The translations under genes were made by a program, and so were the position numbers. From Cyanobacteria bacterium FACHB-DQ100 (GTDB lineage: Bacteria > Cyanobacteriota > Cyanobacteriia > Leptolyngbyales > Leptolyngbyaceae), in assembly GCA_014695195.1 (NCBI GenBank), contig JACJNW010000028.1, forward strand, positions 434,001 through 498,000: a stretch of 64,000 nt of DNA, read 5' to 3'. Positions within the stretch are counted from its first letter, which is position 1. Each line of letters starts with the position of its first letter. This document shows positions 26,550 to 36,782 of this stretch, piece after piece. The notes under the pieces are model-generated. The model did not search any database. It worked only from the letters and a program-made list of their open reading frames with translations, and was not told the DNA's origin.

Positions 26550-27774
26550 TTTTCGAGACTAATCGCGTTTTTTTGCGATCGGCTTCCGATAGTTCTCCGC
26601 CTGCATTTAACTGAGTTGCGTTATTTTGCAAAACGGTTGCGGCATTGCGATCGCCCAGTTGAAGCGCGGTTTTTGCCGCCGTTTGCAGCATTGTGACAGC
26701 ACCTTGACGATCGCCCTGCTGTAATTTCGTTTCGGCGATTTGGGTTTGGCGGTATTTCGCAAGTGTCAAGATATTCTGCTGAACTTCTGGATCAAGTTTG
26801 GGTTGATATTGTGCTTGCGAAGCGATTTCGACGGGGAAGGTTTCGGACGCGAATCCGGTCTGTCTTGCTGCGGGATCATCGTATCTAATCTGAACTGCGG
26901 CGATCGTGTTTTTCCCTTCGGGTAACTGATTGACATAAAGATTTGCCAGAATTACACGGGGCGCATTGGTCATCAAGTCGCCTAATCGGACGATCGCCAA
27001 ATTTCCTTCTTGCTGTACCAAAAGTTCGATCGTTTCGGGAGCAACTTGAGCGATCGGTTTAAGTTCTGCAAGCCGAGTTCCAGGAGCCAGCGTGAGGTGC
27101 AGAAACGCATTGGTAAGTCCGATTGATTGAATGCGATCAAACAGTCGTCCGAATTCTGTTACCGCTTGTTCAGGTTCCTGAATGTACGAGAGCGCTCCAC
27201 CACCCGCATCGGCAATCTTTTCTAAAACATCTTGATTCCAAGAGTCGCCAAATCCAAGGGAATTGATCGATAAACCCTGATTGGTGGCAACTTGAGCCAG
27301 CTTGAGGCAGCGATCGTTATCGCCATGCTCGTTTTCGCCATCGGTGAGGACAAACAGTTGCGAAATGGCTTCTCTTTTACCTTTAGCAGTTTCTTCGATG
27401 CCCAATCGAATGCCCTCGTCGATCGCTGTTCCGCCTGCGGCTTCGAGGCGATTTAATGCTGCTTTAAGACGGTTTGGATCATCGACGATTTGATTTGGCA
27501 GGAGAACTTTGGCTTTGTGGTTGAACGTGACGATCGACAGCCGATCTCCTGGTGACAAGCGATCGATTAATCGTTCTGCGGCTTGCTTGACGGTTGAGAG
27601 CGATCGTCCTTCCATCGAACCGCTTTGATCGAGTACTAGACAGAGATTAAGCGGCACTGTGCGACCGGAGGAACTGGGGAGCGCTTCAATTGCGATCGAA
27701 AGTTGTCGTTGGCTACTTGATTGAGCAGCGTCTAGATGAGCATCACTCAGCGCACACTTTAAACCGACTTGCAT
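26521..27774 (-). CDS. von Willebrand factor A domain protein
   Basis: The product has about 417 residues. The VWA domain (about 35-230) has an intact MIDAS: DQSGSMEGRS gives DxSxS, with TDGENEHGD as the later Asp. The region after it (to about 350) looks like a beta-sandwich, and the C-terminus has helical repeats with RQGAVTMLQTAAKTALQLGD. No signal peptide is seen. Such cyanobacterial proteins likely scaffold metal-dependent complexes; the partner is unknown. A GGAG stands eight bases before the chosen ATG. Confidence 0.85.
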   Translation of the reverse strand: MQVGLKCALSDAHLDAAQSSSQRQLSIAIEALPSSSGRTVPLNLCLVLDQSGSMEGRSLSTVKQAAERLIDRLSPGDRLSIVTFNHKAKVLLPNQIVDDPNRLKAALNRLEAAGGTAIDEGIRLGIEETAKGKREAISQLFVLTDGENEHGDNDRCLKLAQVATNQGLSINSLGFGDSWNQDVLEKIADAGGGALSYIQEPEQAVTEFGRLFDRIQSIGLTNAFLHLTLAPGTRLAELKPIAQVAPETIELLVQQEGNLAIVRLGDLMTNAPRVILANLYVNQLPEGKNTIAAVQIRYDDPAARQTGFASETFPVEIASQAQYQPKLDPEVQQNILTLAKYRQTQIAETKLQQGDRQGAVTMLQTAAKTALQLGDRNAATVLQNNATQLNAGGELSEADRKKTRLVSKTILRVADSE

Positions 27775-27947
27775 TGCAATCACTCCATCTGTGGAGAATT
27801 CAAACTTGCTAACAACTACAGCTTATCTCAGGCATTCTCCGCATTCGAATTCCCGCCTTTGGAGTCAGTCATCTTGACGAAATTTGCCCCAGATCAATTA
27901 GTATCTTTTAAGTCTGCATTGCTCAGGTTGTCGCTCAAACATTATTC

Positions 27948-28391
27948 ATGCAAGCCAATTCTCTCGTCATTAAAGTCGCATTGTTTGAGCGCGATTACAG
28001 CGATATCGTCGCGATTCGGACACGGGTTTTTCAGGAGGAACAAGGAGTCGATGCAGCGCTGGAATTTGATGGGCGGGATCAAGCCGCGACGCATTTTCTA
28101 GCGTATTGGGGAGAAAGAGCGATCGCGACGGCGCGGATTCGATTTCTAGATGCAAAGACTGCAAAATTGGAGCGGCTTGCAGTTTTAGCGACCTTCAGAA
28201 ATCAGGGAATTGGTAGAAAAACTGTAGAAACTGCTCTAGAATTTTTGGCTGATAAAAACATCTCTGATTTACGCATTCATGCTCAAACCTCGGTCGTTGC
28301 GTTCTATCAGCAATTAGGATTTGTTACGGAAGGTGAGGAGTTTGAAGAAGCGGGGATTCCGCATATCAAAATGAACTACAAATTTCCGTGA
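27948..28391 (+). CDS. GNAT N-acetyltransferase (ElaA/YjcF-like)
   Basis: The 147-residue single GNAT domain shows FQEEQGVDAALEFDGRD, typical of the YjcF/ElaA subgroup, and the acetyl-CoA loop LAVLATFRNQGIGRKTVE. FYQQLGFVTEGEEFEEAGIPH closes the fold. The substrate is unknown. The last codons are partly duplicated just downstream. Confidence 0.88.
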   Translation: MQANSLVIKVALFERDYSDIVAIRTRVFQEEQGVDAALEFDGRDQAATHFLAYWGERAIATARIRFLDAKTAKLERLAVLATFRNQGIGRKTVETALEFLADKNISDLRIHAQTSVVAFYQQLGFVTEGEEFEEAGIPHIKMNYKFP

Positions 28392-28428
28392 CTAATGAAC
28401 TACAAATGAACTACAAATTTCCGTGACT
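28371..28428 (+). repeat. Short tandem duplication of the GNAT gene 3' end
   Basis: The 23 bases covering the last codons and stop of the GNAT gene (28371-28393, starting ATGAACTACAAATTTCC) recur exactly at 28406-28428. A partial 11-base copy lies between them. It looks like replication slippage. Confidence 0.9.
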
Positions 28429-28442
28429 TTAGTGAACTGGGA

Positions 28443-31103
28443 TTGACGGGAGTGATTGCAAAGCAGCAAGAGCAAAAGTGGGTAAAAGGCTTCTGGGTCG
28501 TGGCAATCGCTTGGGCGATTGGGGCCGCGATCGATCGCATTTGGTTTGCCGTTGATCGATCGATTCCTGCCTGGGATCAAGCCGAATATCTAACGGGCGC
28601 AATGAACTTTTGGCGGGCTTTTCAGCAGCCGGATTGGTTTTCTCAGGCTTGGTGGACAAGCGTTTGGTTGCTTTCTTCTAAAATGCCACCACTTGTGTAT
28701 TTAACTACTGCACCATTTATTCATTCATTCGGTTCTGGACAAGATCGATCGACGCTCGTTAATTTGCTATACAGTGCAATTCTACTTGCATCAGTTTATG
28801 GATTAGCGGTTCGATTATTCAGTGTTCAAGTTGCGGTCTGGTCGTTGGCATTGTGTCTAATATTGCCTGGATTATATGTAGTTCGGTTAGATTATTTGAT
28901 CGATTTTCCACTGGTCGCGATCGTTACGCTGACGTTTTTTTGTCTCACACTCTGGGCAACAGAAACAATCACACCTAAATCTCATCATTTGTCGGCGAGC
29001 AGTGATCAAGCTGCTTCTGTACCCATTACGCAATCGTTTGCGATCGTACAATCTTTTTCATTTCCAAAGATTCAATCCTTACGATCGTGGTTCTATGCGG
29101 TTGCATTTGGAATTTCATTAGGACTTGCGTTTCTGACAAAACAACCTGCACTCTTTTTTCTGTTTACACCGATCGTTTGGCTTAGCATTCTCGCAATCAG
29201 AAAAAAAGCATGGCAGCGATTGCTGCAATTAGTCTCAGGTCTCATCATTGCGGCTCTAGTCTGTTTGCCCTGGTATCGAACGAATTGGCTGATTATTCTT
29301 ACGGCAGGAAAACGCGCAACTGTCGATAGCGCGATCGCAGAAGGCGATCCACCGTTGACCAGTCTGGAGGCTTGGATTTATTACTTCAAGGCTCTACCCG
29401 CTTTAGTTTCTGTACCGCTATTCGTCGTGGGCTTGGTGGGATTGTTGCTGTACTGGAAGCGATCGGTGATTCAAGAACAGTGGGAATGGATCGACGGGCG
29501 ATGGCTGAAAATCGCGGATTATGGTGGTCTGGGCAGACGGGGATACCGCCGCGAGATTCATCACGCTTGGTTGCAGTCGGTTCGCTGGTTATTGATCTTT
29601 TTGATTGGCGCGTACATTCTTTGTTCTGCAAATGTGAACAAAGACGATCGCTATATCGCACCCTTGCTACCTGTGTTGGCGATTTTACTCGCACAAGGAT
29701 TGCTGTTATTTCCCGATCGCTTACGCATTTTTCGCTGGGGCGCGATCGTGCTGTCAACCATTTTTATGATCGCGAATCTATTACCGATGCAATACAGTCC
29801 TCGATTTCTGCAAACGGCTCACGCTCGTCATGCAGTGCTTTCGAGTAATTGGCATCAAGCGGATGTCGTGAATGAAGTGATTAGTGCAGAACCATATTTG
29901 CAAAGTACGATCGGGGTTTTGCCGTCGCTCCCAGAATTGAATCAGCACAATCTGAATTACGCTGGCATCTTAAGAAATTATCAAGTGTATGGGCGGCAGG
30001 TCGGAGCCGATCGAAAGCAGGTTGAACCGGATGCGCGATCGCTCTCCTGGTATGTGACAAAAACAGGCGATGCCGGATCAATTCGTCGTCCAGAAGCTTA
30101 CGCTGCGGTCAGCCGAGCGATTACCAATAGTCCAGATTTCCTGCTGCACAAGTCCTGGGAACTGCCCGACAACAGCAAACTCGAATTGTATCGTCGCTCG
30201 ATCGCACCCGTGCGCGTCGCACCCTCTCCTCAACCCGCCGAGCAAATCAAACTCGAACAAATTCGCATTCCCAACCAAGCCGCCCCCGGAAAGCCGATGC
30301 CGATTACCTACCGTTGGTCAGGTTCTTGGAAGCAGTTACGCTCTGGCTCTGTGTTGCTGACTTGGACGCGAATTGCAGACGATACCACTAAAAAGCCTAG
30401 AGAGCGATGGTTTCACGATCACGCGATCGGGCTCGGTACGCTCCATTCTCCCGCAAACTCTGATAACGCTGCTTTCCAAGTCACCGAGAGCATTGCGGCC
30501 TTACCGCCCCCGAATGCTGAAGGCGTTTATACATTGACGGTTGCCTATCTCAATCGCGAGACCCAAGCGACTTACGCGATCGACAGTCCTGATGTGCGCT
30601 TAACCATCGCTCCAACCGCTACGATCGAATCGCCCGAAGTGGATGCCATGACTCAACTCCGCGCCCTCGCTGCGACCATGCCACAGGGAATTAAGGCGCT
30701 CGATCGTATCTTTGCAAAAGTTGGACAACTGAATCAATACGATCCGAATCAAGATTACGTTACACAAGCGAGACAGATTCTAGAATACCGACTACAACAG
30801 GAACCGAATAATCTAGAGTTCGCTTATGGATTAGCTTTAGCGAATGTTTTGAAACGGCGGGTACAACCCGCGATCGACGCTTTTGAGCGTGTGACTCAAC
30901 TCGATGCCAGAAATCCGATCGCTTACGCTTATCTTGCTTTTGTCAATTTGTATGATTTTCGTCCTCATGCAGCACAAAAGGCAATTAATTCTGCGATCGC
31001 GCTTGATCCGAAACTCAAAGAACTGCCTACGTTGAATGCTGTTGCTGGATTGATGCAGGGAAATTTGGTACAGGCTTGGCAGGAATATCAGCGATCGCGC
31101 TAA
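28443..31103 (+). CDS. GT39/ArnT-like membrane glycosyltransferase with C-terminal TPR
   Basis: The 886-residue protein has an N-terminal membrane part (about 1-460) with a dozen helices and the PAWDQAEYL loop, whose Asp is the presumed catalytic residue of GT-C enzymes. Then come a beta-rich domain of lumenal or periplasmic type (about 590-710) and TPR-like helices (about 750-886). It probably transfers a sugar from a polyprenyl phosphate donor. The start is uncertain: TTG here or GTG three codons later, with no obvious ribosome site. It follows the GNAT gene. Confidence 0.8.
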   Translation: MTGVIAKQQEQKWVKGFWVVAIAWAIGAAIDRIWFAVDRSIPAWDQAEYLTGAMNFWRAFQQPDWFSQAWWTSVWLLSSKMPPLVYLTTAPFIHSFGSGQDRSTLVNLLYSAILLASVYGLAVRLFSVQVAVWSLALCLILPGLYVVRLDYLIDFPLVAIVTLTFFCLTLWATETITPKSHHLSASSDQAASVPITQSFAIVQSFSFPKIQSLRSWFYAVAFGISLGLAFLTKQPALFFLFTPIVWLSILAIRKKAWQRLLQLVSGLIIAALVCLPWYRTNWLIILTAGKRATVDSAIAEGDPPLTSLEAWIYYFKALPALVSVPLFVVGLVGLLLYWKRSVIQEQWEWIDGRWLKIADYGGLGRRGYRREIHHAWLQSVRWLLIFLIGAYILCSANVNKDDRYIAPLLPVLAILLAQGLLLFPDRLRIFRWGAIVLSTIFMIANLLPMQYSPRFLQTAHARHAVLSSNWHQADVVNEVISAEPYLQSTIGVLPSLPELNQHNLNYAGILRNYQVYGRQVGADRKQVEPDARSLSWYVTKTGDAGSIRRPEAYAAVSRAITNSPDFLLHKSWELPDNSKLELYRRSIAPVRVAPSPQPAEQIKLEQIRIPNQAAPGKPMPITYRWSGSWKQLRSGSVLLTWTRIADDTTKKPRERWFHDHAIGLGTLHSPANSDNAAFQVTESIAALPPPNAEGVYTLTVAYLNRETQATYAIDSPDVRLTIAPTATIESPEVDAMTQLRALAATMPQGIKALDRIFAKVGQLNQYDPNQDYVTQARQILEYRLQQEPNNLEFAYGLALANVLKRRVQPAIDAFERVTQLDARNPIAYAYLAFVNLYDFRPHAAQKAINSAIALDPKLKELPTLNAVAGLMQGNLVQAWQEYQRSR

Positions 31104-31177
31104 AGTTCCGCCCACGACATCAACATTCGAGTGCTAGGCTGAAGGAGCGCAACTTATTTGAGTTTGATCGTTTTCCA

Positions 31178-32800
31178 GTGACTTCTCCTTTCTCGTCCGA
31201 ACGCCTATTGTTCACGCCTGCAACACCGATCGCAGACGCAGTTCCGCTTATCTTTGCTTTTCCAAACGAATACAGTGTCGGAATTACTGCACTGGGCTAT
31301 CAAGTCGTTTGGGCAACGCTGGCAGCACGATCGGATCTCGATGTGGCGCGATTGTTTACGGATGTGCATGAATCTTTGCCGTCTGAACCAGAGCTATTGG
31401 GCTTTTCGATGTCCTGGGAATTGGATTATGTCAATATTTTGGGACTGTTGGAATCGTTAGATATTCCGATTTGGAGCCGCGATCGCACGGATGAGCATCC
31501 GATCGTCTTCGGTGGCGGCCCGGTACTCACCGCGAATCCTGAACCCTTTGCAGATTTCTTTGATGTGTTCTTACTTGGAGATGGAGAAATTCTGCTGGAT
31601 GCGTTTATCAATGCGTATCAAGCAGTTCGTCACGCCGATCGCGCCACACAACTAAGGCATCTAGCGCAAGTACCGGGAATCTATGTTCCAAGCTTGTATG
31701 AAGTGACTTACGAAAGTGCAGAGGGTGCGATCGCGGCAATTGTTCCGACTGATTCGACTGTTCCCGCTCAAGTTCAGAAGCAAACCTATCGCGGCAATAC
31801 GCTTTCTGCTTCGACTGTTGTGACCGAGCAAGCGGCTTGGGAAAATATCTTTATGGTCGAAGTGGTACGGAGTTGTCCGGAGATGTGCCGTTTCTGTTTA
31901 GCAAGTTATCTCACCTTACCGTTTCGGATTGCAGATGTCGAAGCTTCATTGATTCCAGCGATCGAACAGGGCTTGAAGTACACCGATCGATTAGGCTTAC
32001 TGGGTGCATCGGTGACACAACATCCAGAGTTTGAGAACTTACTGGACTATCTCAATCAGCCCCAGTTTGATCAAGTGCGATTAAGCTTATCTTCGGTACG
32101 AACCAATACTGTGACCGAAAAGCTTACACAAACATTGGTGAAACACGATGCAAAGTCCATCACGATCGCTGTTGAAAGTGGCAGCGATCGCATCCGGCAG
32201 ATTATCAATAAAAAGCTGGCAACCGATGAAATTACCCAAGCTGCAATCAACGCTAAAGCAGGCGGGTTAAGTGCGCTGAAGCTTTACGGCATGGTGGGAC
32301 TTCCCGGCGAAGAGCAAGAAGATTTAGAACAAACCGTTGCAATGATGCGATCGCTGAAAAAAGCGGCTCCAGGTTTGCGGCTGACCCTTGGATGCAGTAC
32401 CTTTGTGCCGAAATCACACACTCCGTTTCAATGGTTTGGTGTGAATCCGCAGTCCGAAAAACGCCTACAATTCCTGCAAAAACAACTCCGATCGCAAGGC
32501 ATTGATTTTCGTCCTGAAAGCTACAACTGGTCTGTGATTCAAGCAATCTTATCGCGAGGTGATCGCCGACTTTCTAAGTTTTTAGAACTCGTCCGTAACT
32601 ATGGAGATTCACTCGGCAGCTATCGACGAGCATTTAAGGAACTGAAAGGACAGTTACCAGATTTGAATCATTATGTGTTCGATCTCTGGGAACTCGATCG
32701 CGTGTTGCCGTGGAGCCATTTACAAGGGGCATTACCGCAAACCACGCTAGAGAAACATTTAGCAAGTGCGATCGATCAGTTCAAACCTTTAACTGTGTAA
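31178..32800 (+). CDS. B12-binding-type radical SAM protein
   Basis: About 540 residues. The N-terminal region (IFAFPNEYSVGITALGYQVV, VFGGGPVLTANPEPFADFFD, VFLLGDGE) looks like the cobalamin-binding-like domain of this radical SAM class. The cluster motif CPEMCRFC follows at about residue 232 (CxxxCxxC), with the TIM-barrel glycine-rich segment TIAVESGSDRIR. The frame is open further upstream into the preceding gene; I start at GTG, giving VTSPFSSERLLF, because family similarity begins there. Substrate unknown. The 3' end overlaps convergent surE by 20 bases. Confidence 0.85.
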   Translation: MTSPFSSERLLFTPATPIADAVPLIFAFPNEYSVGITALGYQVVWATLAARSDLDVARLFTDVHESLPSEPELLGFSMSWELDYVNILGLLESLDIPIWSRDRTDEHPIVFGGGPVLTANPEPFADFFDVFLLGDGEILLDAFINAYQAVRHADRATQLRHLAQVPGIYVPSLYEVTYESAEGAIAAIVPTDSTVPAQVQKQTYRGNTLSASTVVTEQAAWENIFMVEVVRSCPEMCRFCLASYLTLPFRIADVEASLIPAIEQGLKYTDRLGLLGASVTQHPEFENLLDYLNQPQFDQVRLSLSSVRTNTVTEKLTQTLVKHDAKSITIAVESGSDRIRQIINKKLATDEITQAAINAKAGGLSALKLYGMVGLPGEEQEDLEQTVAMMRSLKKAAPGLRLTLGCSTFVPKSHTPFQWFGVNPQSEKRLQFLQKQLRSQGIDFRPESYNWSVIQAILSRGDRRLSKFLELVRNYGDSLGSYRRAFKELKGQLPDLNHYVFDLWELDRVLPWSHLQGALPQTTLEKHLASAIDQFKPLTV

Positions 32801-33458
32801 TCGCAATCTGACCCGATAAGCAAACATCCACATCAGAACCTCGATCGCGCTTTCGTGCCCCATAGTTACCACAGTAGTAAAAATCATCGCCCTCAATGCG
32901 AAAATCACTCGGAAGCGGTTGTGTGCAAGGTTCGCAGAAGACAATTTTCGGATCAGGCGCATCCGGCTCAACATAGGGAAGATTTACATTCCAGTAGAAT
33001 CCCGGCTCATAGGAACGATCGCTCAATTCCTGCAAAACTTTCGCGGCGAGATTAGCCGATCGATTCCAATCCACCGGAATCTTACCTTTCTTATATTGCG
33101 AAATGGCAATCCCTGGAACGCGATGAAATGCCGCTTCTCGAATGGCTGCAACCGTTCCAGAGATATAAACATCAACACCCATATTCCCACCTGCGTTAAT
33201 ACCGGATAAAACCAGTTTTGTATCAGGAAAAAGATAGTTTAGAGCAATGCGACTACAATCCGCAGGAGTGCCAGCGATCGCATATTCTCGATCGCTGCGT
33301 TTTTCCACTCGAATCGGTTGAGTCGTTGTCACTTGATGACCACAGCCGGAATAGTGACCGCTCGGCGCAACCAACACTCCGGCTCCATTTACCGCACTTA
33401 ACAATGCCCGAATTCCCGGCGCATCAATGCCATCGTCGTTCGTCAAGATAACCGTCAT
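32781..33458 (-). CDS. surE: 5'-nucleotidase SurE
   Basis: At 225 residues it is a typical bacterial length. The metal site MTVILTNDDGIDAPG at the N-terminus, the APSGHYSGCGHQVT loop, AGTPADCSRIALN, and LVLSGINAGGNMG are all conserved. It is a divalent-metal nucleoside monophosphatase of stress and nucleotide recycling. It overlaps the radical SAM gene tail to tail. Confidence 0.95.
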   Translation of the reverse strand: MTVILTNDDGIDAPGIRALLSAVNGAGVLVAPSGHYSGCGHQVTTTQPIRVEKRSDREYAIAGTPADCSRIALNYLFPDTKLVLSGINAGGNMGVDVYISGTVAAIREAAFHRVPGIAISQYKKGKIPVDWNRSANLAAKVLQELSDRSYEPGFYWNVNLPYVEPDAPDPKIVFCEPCTQPLPSDFRIEGDDFYYCGNYGARKRDRGSDVDVCLSGQIAITQLKV

Positions 33459-33653
33459 CAGTCTCCCAAATAAATTCCGAGTTCACGCGCAGTCTTCACC
33501 AGTGTACTGTCTGCATCGCATCAAGCTCCAGTAGCCGATACTCGTTAAAATTCCGATTCGTTTGACTTCAGCCATAATCTCATACACTGAATAAGCTGTG
33601 AGTTTAGTACGATCGAAACCAACAGTATCCAAGATTACAGAATAGATTTAGGA

Positions 33654-34583
33654 ATGTCAGAAGAAACAGACATTTTCACGATTCCCACCGCACCCGAAGA
33701 TTATCGATCGGGCTTTGTCGGCATCATTGGTCGTCCCAATGTTGGCAAGTCCACGATTATGAATTTCCTGGTGGGTCAAAAGATTGCAATCACCTCCCCC
33801 GTGGCACAAACTACGCGCAATCGGTTACGCGGCATTCTCACCACTCCTGAGGCTCAGATTATTTTCGTAGACACCCCCGGAATTCATAAACCGCATCATC
33901 AACTCGGACAGGTGTTAGTCAGAAATGCTAAGGGCGCGATCGATGCGGTTGATGTGGTCTTATTTGTGGTGGATTGCTCAGTCGAGCTAGGGGGCGGCGA
34001 TCGCTATGTTGCCGAACTGTTGGAGCAAACGGAAACACCTGTGATTTTGGGTTTAAACAAATCAGATCAGCAGTCTGATGATGCTTTAGATAAACAGTAT
34101 CGGGAATTAGCAGAAAATAGAGGCTGGACGATCGCGAAATTCTCAGCGCTTCAAGGCGATCACATGGAAGCACTGCAAACCGCTATCATCGAAAAGCTAG
34201 AACCGGGGCCATACTACTATCCGCCCGATTTAGTCACCGATCAGCCAGAGCGCTTCATCATGGGCGAACTCATCCGAGAGCAAATTCTACTTTTGACCCG
34301 TGAAGAAGTGCCGCATTCAGTCGCGATCGCGATCGAAAGAGTTGTCGAGGAGCCGAAGCTGACACGAGTTTTTGCCGCAATTAACGTCGAGCGTCCTTCA
34401 CAAAAAGCAATTCTTTTAGGAAAAGGAGGCAGCATGATTAAAACGATCGGTACTGCGGCTCGCGAACAGATGCAAAAACTGATTGAAGGCAAAGTGCATC
34501 TAGAGTTATTTGTGAAAGTGCTGCCGAAATGGCGACAATCGCGGGTACGATTGGCTGAATTTGGCTATCGAGAAGAAGATTAA
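33654..34583 (+). CDS. era: GTPase Era
   Basis: The 309-residue protein carries G1 GRPNVGKST, G3 DTPGIHKPHH and G4 NKSD, then the type 2 KH domain with ILLGKGGSMIKTIGTAAREQM. Era binds the 3' end of 16S rRNA and assists 30S maturation, coupling it to cell division. An extension of about 15 residues precedes the G domain. The next GTPase gene follows by about 70 bases in the same direction. Confidence 0.96.
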   Translation: MSEETDIFTIPTAPEDYRSGFVGIIGRPNVGKSTIMNFLVGQKIAITSPVAQTTRNRLRGILTTPEAQIIFVDTPGIHKPHHQLGQVLVRNAKGAIDAVDVVLFVVDCSVELGGGDRYVAELLEQTETPVILGLNKSDQQSDDALDKQYRELAENRGWTIAKFSALQGDHMEALQTAIIEKLEPGPYYYPPDLVTDQPERFIMGELIREQILLLTREEVPHSVAIAIERVVEEPKLTRVFAAINVERPSQKAILLGKGGSMIKTIGTAAREQMQKLIEGKVHLELFVKVLPKWRQSRVRLAEFGYREED

Positions 34584-34654
34584 CGAGCGTTCACTAAGTC
34601 TCTAAAACTCGCCCAAATTTGTACACTGAAGGAGACAAACGTTGGTGTCCTCCT

Positions 34655-36538
34655 ATGGTGCGATTGCGGATTTGGCAGTGGATTGTGTTAGCCCTTCCGA
34701 TCGCGCTTGTGGTCGGATTTCTGCTCGTTGCCGCAGGCTTGCAAATTCAAGCTTGGGGCATTAGCTGGATTTGGGCGATCGTCGGATTAATCTTCTTCGC
34801 TTGGCGATGGTTGTTGGTGAAATGGACACAGCCCGCCTTACAGCAAGTCGAAGCCATTGTTGCCGAACTATCTGAGGAAGCAACCGAGTTAACGGATTCA
34901 CCCGCAACTGAAGTTACTCGAAAAGTTGAAGCCGAAGTCCAAAAGATTTTGACGGAAGCACAATCTGATTCGCCGCTCTGGGAAGACTGGAATACCTTTT
35001 GGCAGCGCTGTTTGGGCATGATTCGAGCGATCGCATCAGTCTACTATCCAGAAGCTCAGAAACCCTTATTAAACATCTATGTTCCGCAAGCTTACACATT
35101 GTTGCGCGGAACAGTCGATGACTTAGATCAATGGATGCGCCAACTATCCCCTGTGCTAAATCAAGTCACGGTAGGACAAGCAGTACAAGCTTACGAGATC
35201 TATCAAAAACTTGAACCCTCCGCCCGAAAACTTTGGAAGGCTTGGGGTTGGGCACAATGGTTACTAAATCCAGCCGTAGCAGTCACTAAAACCGTCACAC
35301 AGCGTAGCGGCAATCAAGCGACACAAGAACTACTCGGAAATCTCAGTCAGCTATTGCGAGAAGCCGCATTACGCAACTTAGCTCGACAAGCGATCGCGCT
35401 TTACAGTGGCACAACTCCCCCGGCTTTAACAACGATCGAGCAACCTGCTACACCCAAGTTTCAAACCCTACGAGGCATCATTGCTCAAGCAAATCCAACG
35501 GATGTCGTCGAACAAAAACCTGTCAGCTTATTGTTAGTGGGTCGCACCGGAGCCGGAAAAAGCAGTGTGATCAATACTTTGTTTGTTGAAGCTCAAGCCC
35601 AAGTTGATGCGCTTCCTTCAACCGATCAGATTCAGGACTATCAGTGGCAAACAGAAACCGGAGATACACTGACACTCTGGGACACACCCGGATACGAACA
35701 AGTCGAGCGTCCTGAACTCCGCGATCGAGTATTAGACTATGCCAGAAACACGGATTTAGTGTTGCTAATCACGCCCGCACTCGATCCAGCCTTACAGATG
35801 GACTTAGACTTTCTGAATGAACTACGATCGCTCTCATTACCCACTATTGCAGTCGTCACTCAAGTCGATCGCTTACGTCCAATTCGCGAATGGAATCCAC
35901 CCTACAACTGGCAATTCGGCGACCGACCCAAAGAAGTCTCTATTCGTGAAGCGGTTGCTTACCGTCAGGAAGTACTAAGTCACGTTTGCTCATTTGTGCT
36001 GCCGCTTGTGACCCTTGGAAACCATCGTGAACCTTGGGGAGTAGATGCCCTATCGATGTCGATTCTCAACACGATCGATCCCGCTAAACAAGCCCGTCTT
36101 GCTCGATTCATGCGAAACATCGATGCTCGAAGCGCCGCAGCAGCAAAGATTATCGATCGCTACACCTTCCAGATGACCACTACTCAAGGTCTAACTACCT
36201 TTCTAAAAAGTCCCATTCTGCGATTCATCTCAGAAATCACAACAGGTTCACCTACGCTTGCATTTCTCTTAGCCGAACGCATTCCGATCGAACAATTGCC
36301 GATCGTCATTGGCAAACTACAGATGGCTTACGATCTCTACACACTGCTACAACCTAAAACTCCACTTGACCTTAAATCACTGTGGAACTTGATTGTAGAT
36401 AACACAGCCACTCCGGATCGGGTTGCTTGGGCGTTTGGTCATGCACTGACCGAATACTGGACACAGAATTTATCGATCAACCAGCTTGAAGTCCGCTATC
36501 ACAACTATCTCAGCCCTGAGCAACAATCTCCCAAGTGA
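34655..36538 (+). CDS. Membrane-anchored Era/YcjF-like GTPase
   Basis: About 627 residues. Two hydrophobic segments lie at the N-terminus (about 8-60), then a helical region, then a G domain with G1 GRTGAGKSSVIN (about 296-307), G3 DTPGYEQ and G4 TQVD in place of NKxD. A C-terminal helical domain follows. It belongs to the dynamin/Era-type P-loop GTPases found next to membranes in cyanobacteria. The role is unknown. The ATG MVRLRIWQ is preferred to an upstream TTG because the first helix follows at once. Confidence 0.8.
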   Translation: MVRLRIWQWIVLALPIALVVGFLLVAAGLQIQAWGISWIWAIVGLIFFAWRWLLVKWTQPALQQVEAIVAELSEEATELTDSPATEVTRKVEAEVQKILTEAQSDSPLWEDWNTFWQRCLGMIRAIASVYYPEAQKPLLNIYVPQAYTLLRGTVDDLDQWMRQLSPVLNQVTVGQAVQAYEIYQKLEPSARKLWKAWGWAQWLLNPAVAVTKTVTQRSGNQATQELLGNLSQLLREAALRNLARQAIALYSGTTPPALTTIEQPATPKFQTLRGIIAQANPTDVVEQKPVSLLLVGRTGAGKSSVINTLFVEAQAQVDALPSTDQIQDYQWQTETGDTLTLWDTPGYEQVERPELRDRVLDYARNTDLVLLITPALDPALQMDLDFLNELRSLSLPTIAVVTQVDRLRPIREWNPPYNWQFGDRPKEVSIREAVAYRQEVLSHVCSFVLPLVTLGNHREPWGVDALSMSILNTIDPAKQARLARFMRNIDARSAAAAKIIDRYTFQMTTTQGLTTFLKSPILRFISEITTGSPTLAFLLAERIPIEQLPIVIGKLQMAYDLYTLLQPKTPLDLKSLWNLIVDNTATPDRVAWAFGHALTEYWTQNLSINQLEVRYHNYLSPEQQSPK

Positions 36539-36782
36539 AGCACAGATTATTACAAATTGTGTGTTTCTAGCACAATCAAACCATTAAATCCGATGATTCC
36601 AAACAATTAAAGCTTAATCTAGTTTTAAATTCAGATTAACCTTGAGCATCGCGAGTTTGTTTATTGTATTGGAGGGTTTGTTCGCCAACAATTCCAGATT
36701 ACTTTTTATTGTGAGTGTTCTTCAAATTTCCACCGATTGACAACTCTGAGCAGTTTGCTCGATCGCTGTTATTGGCTCACTT

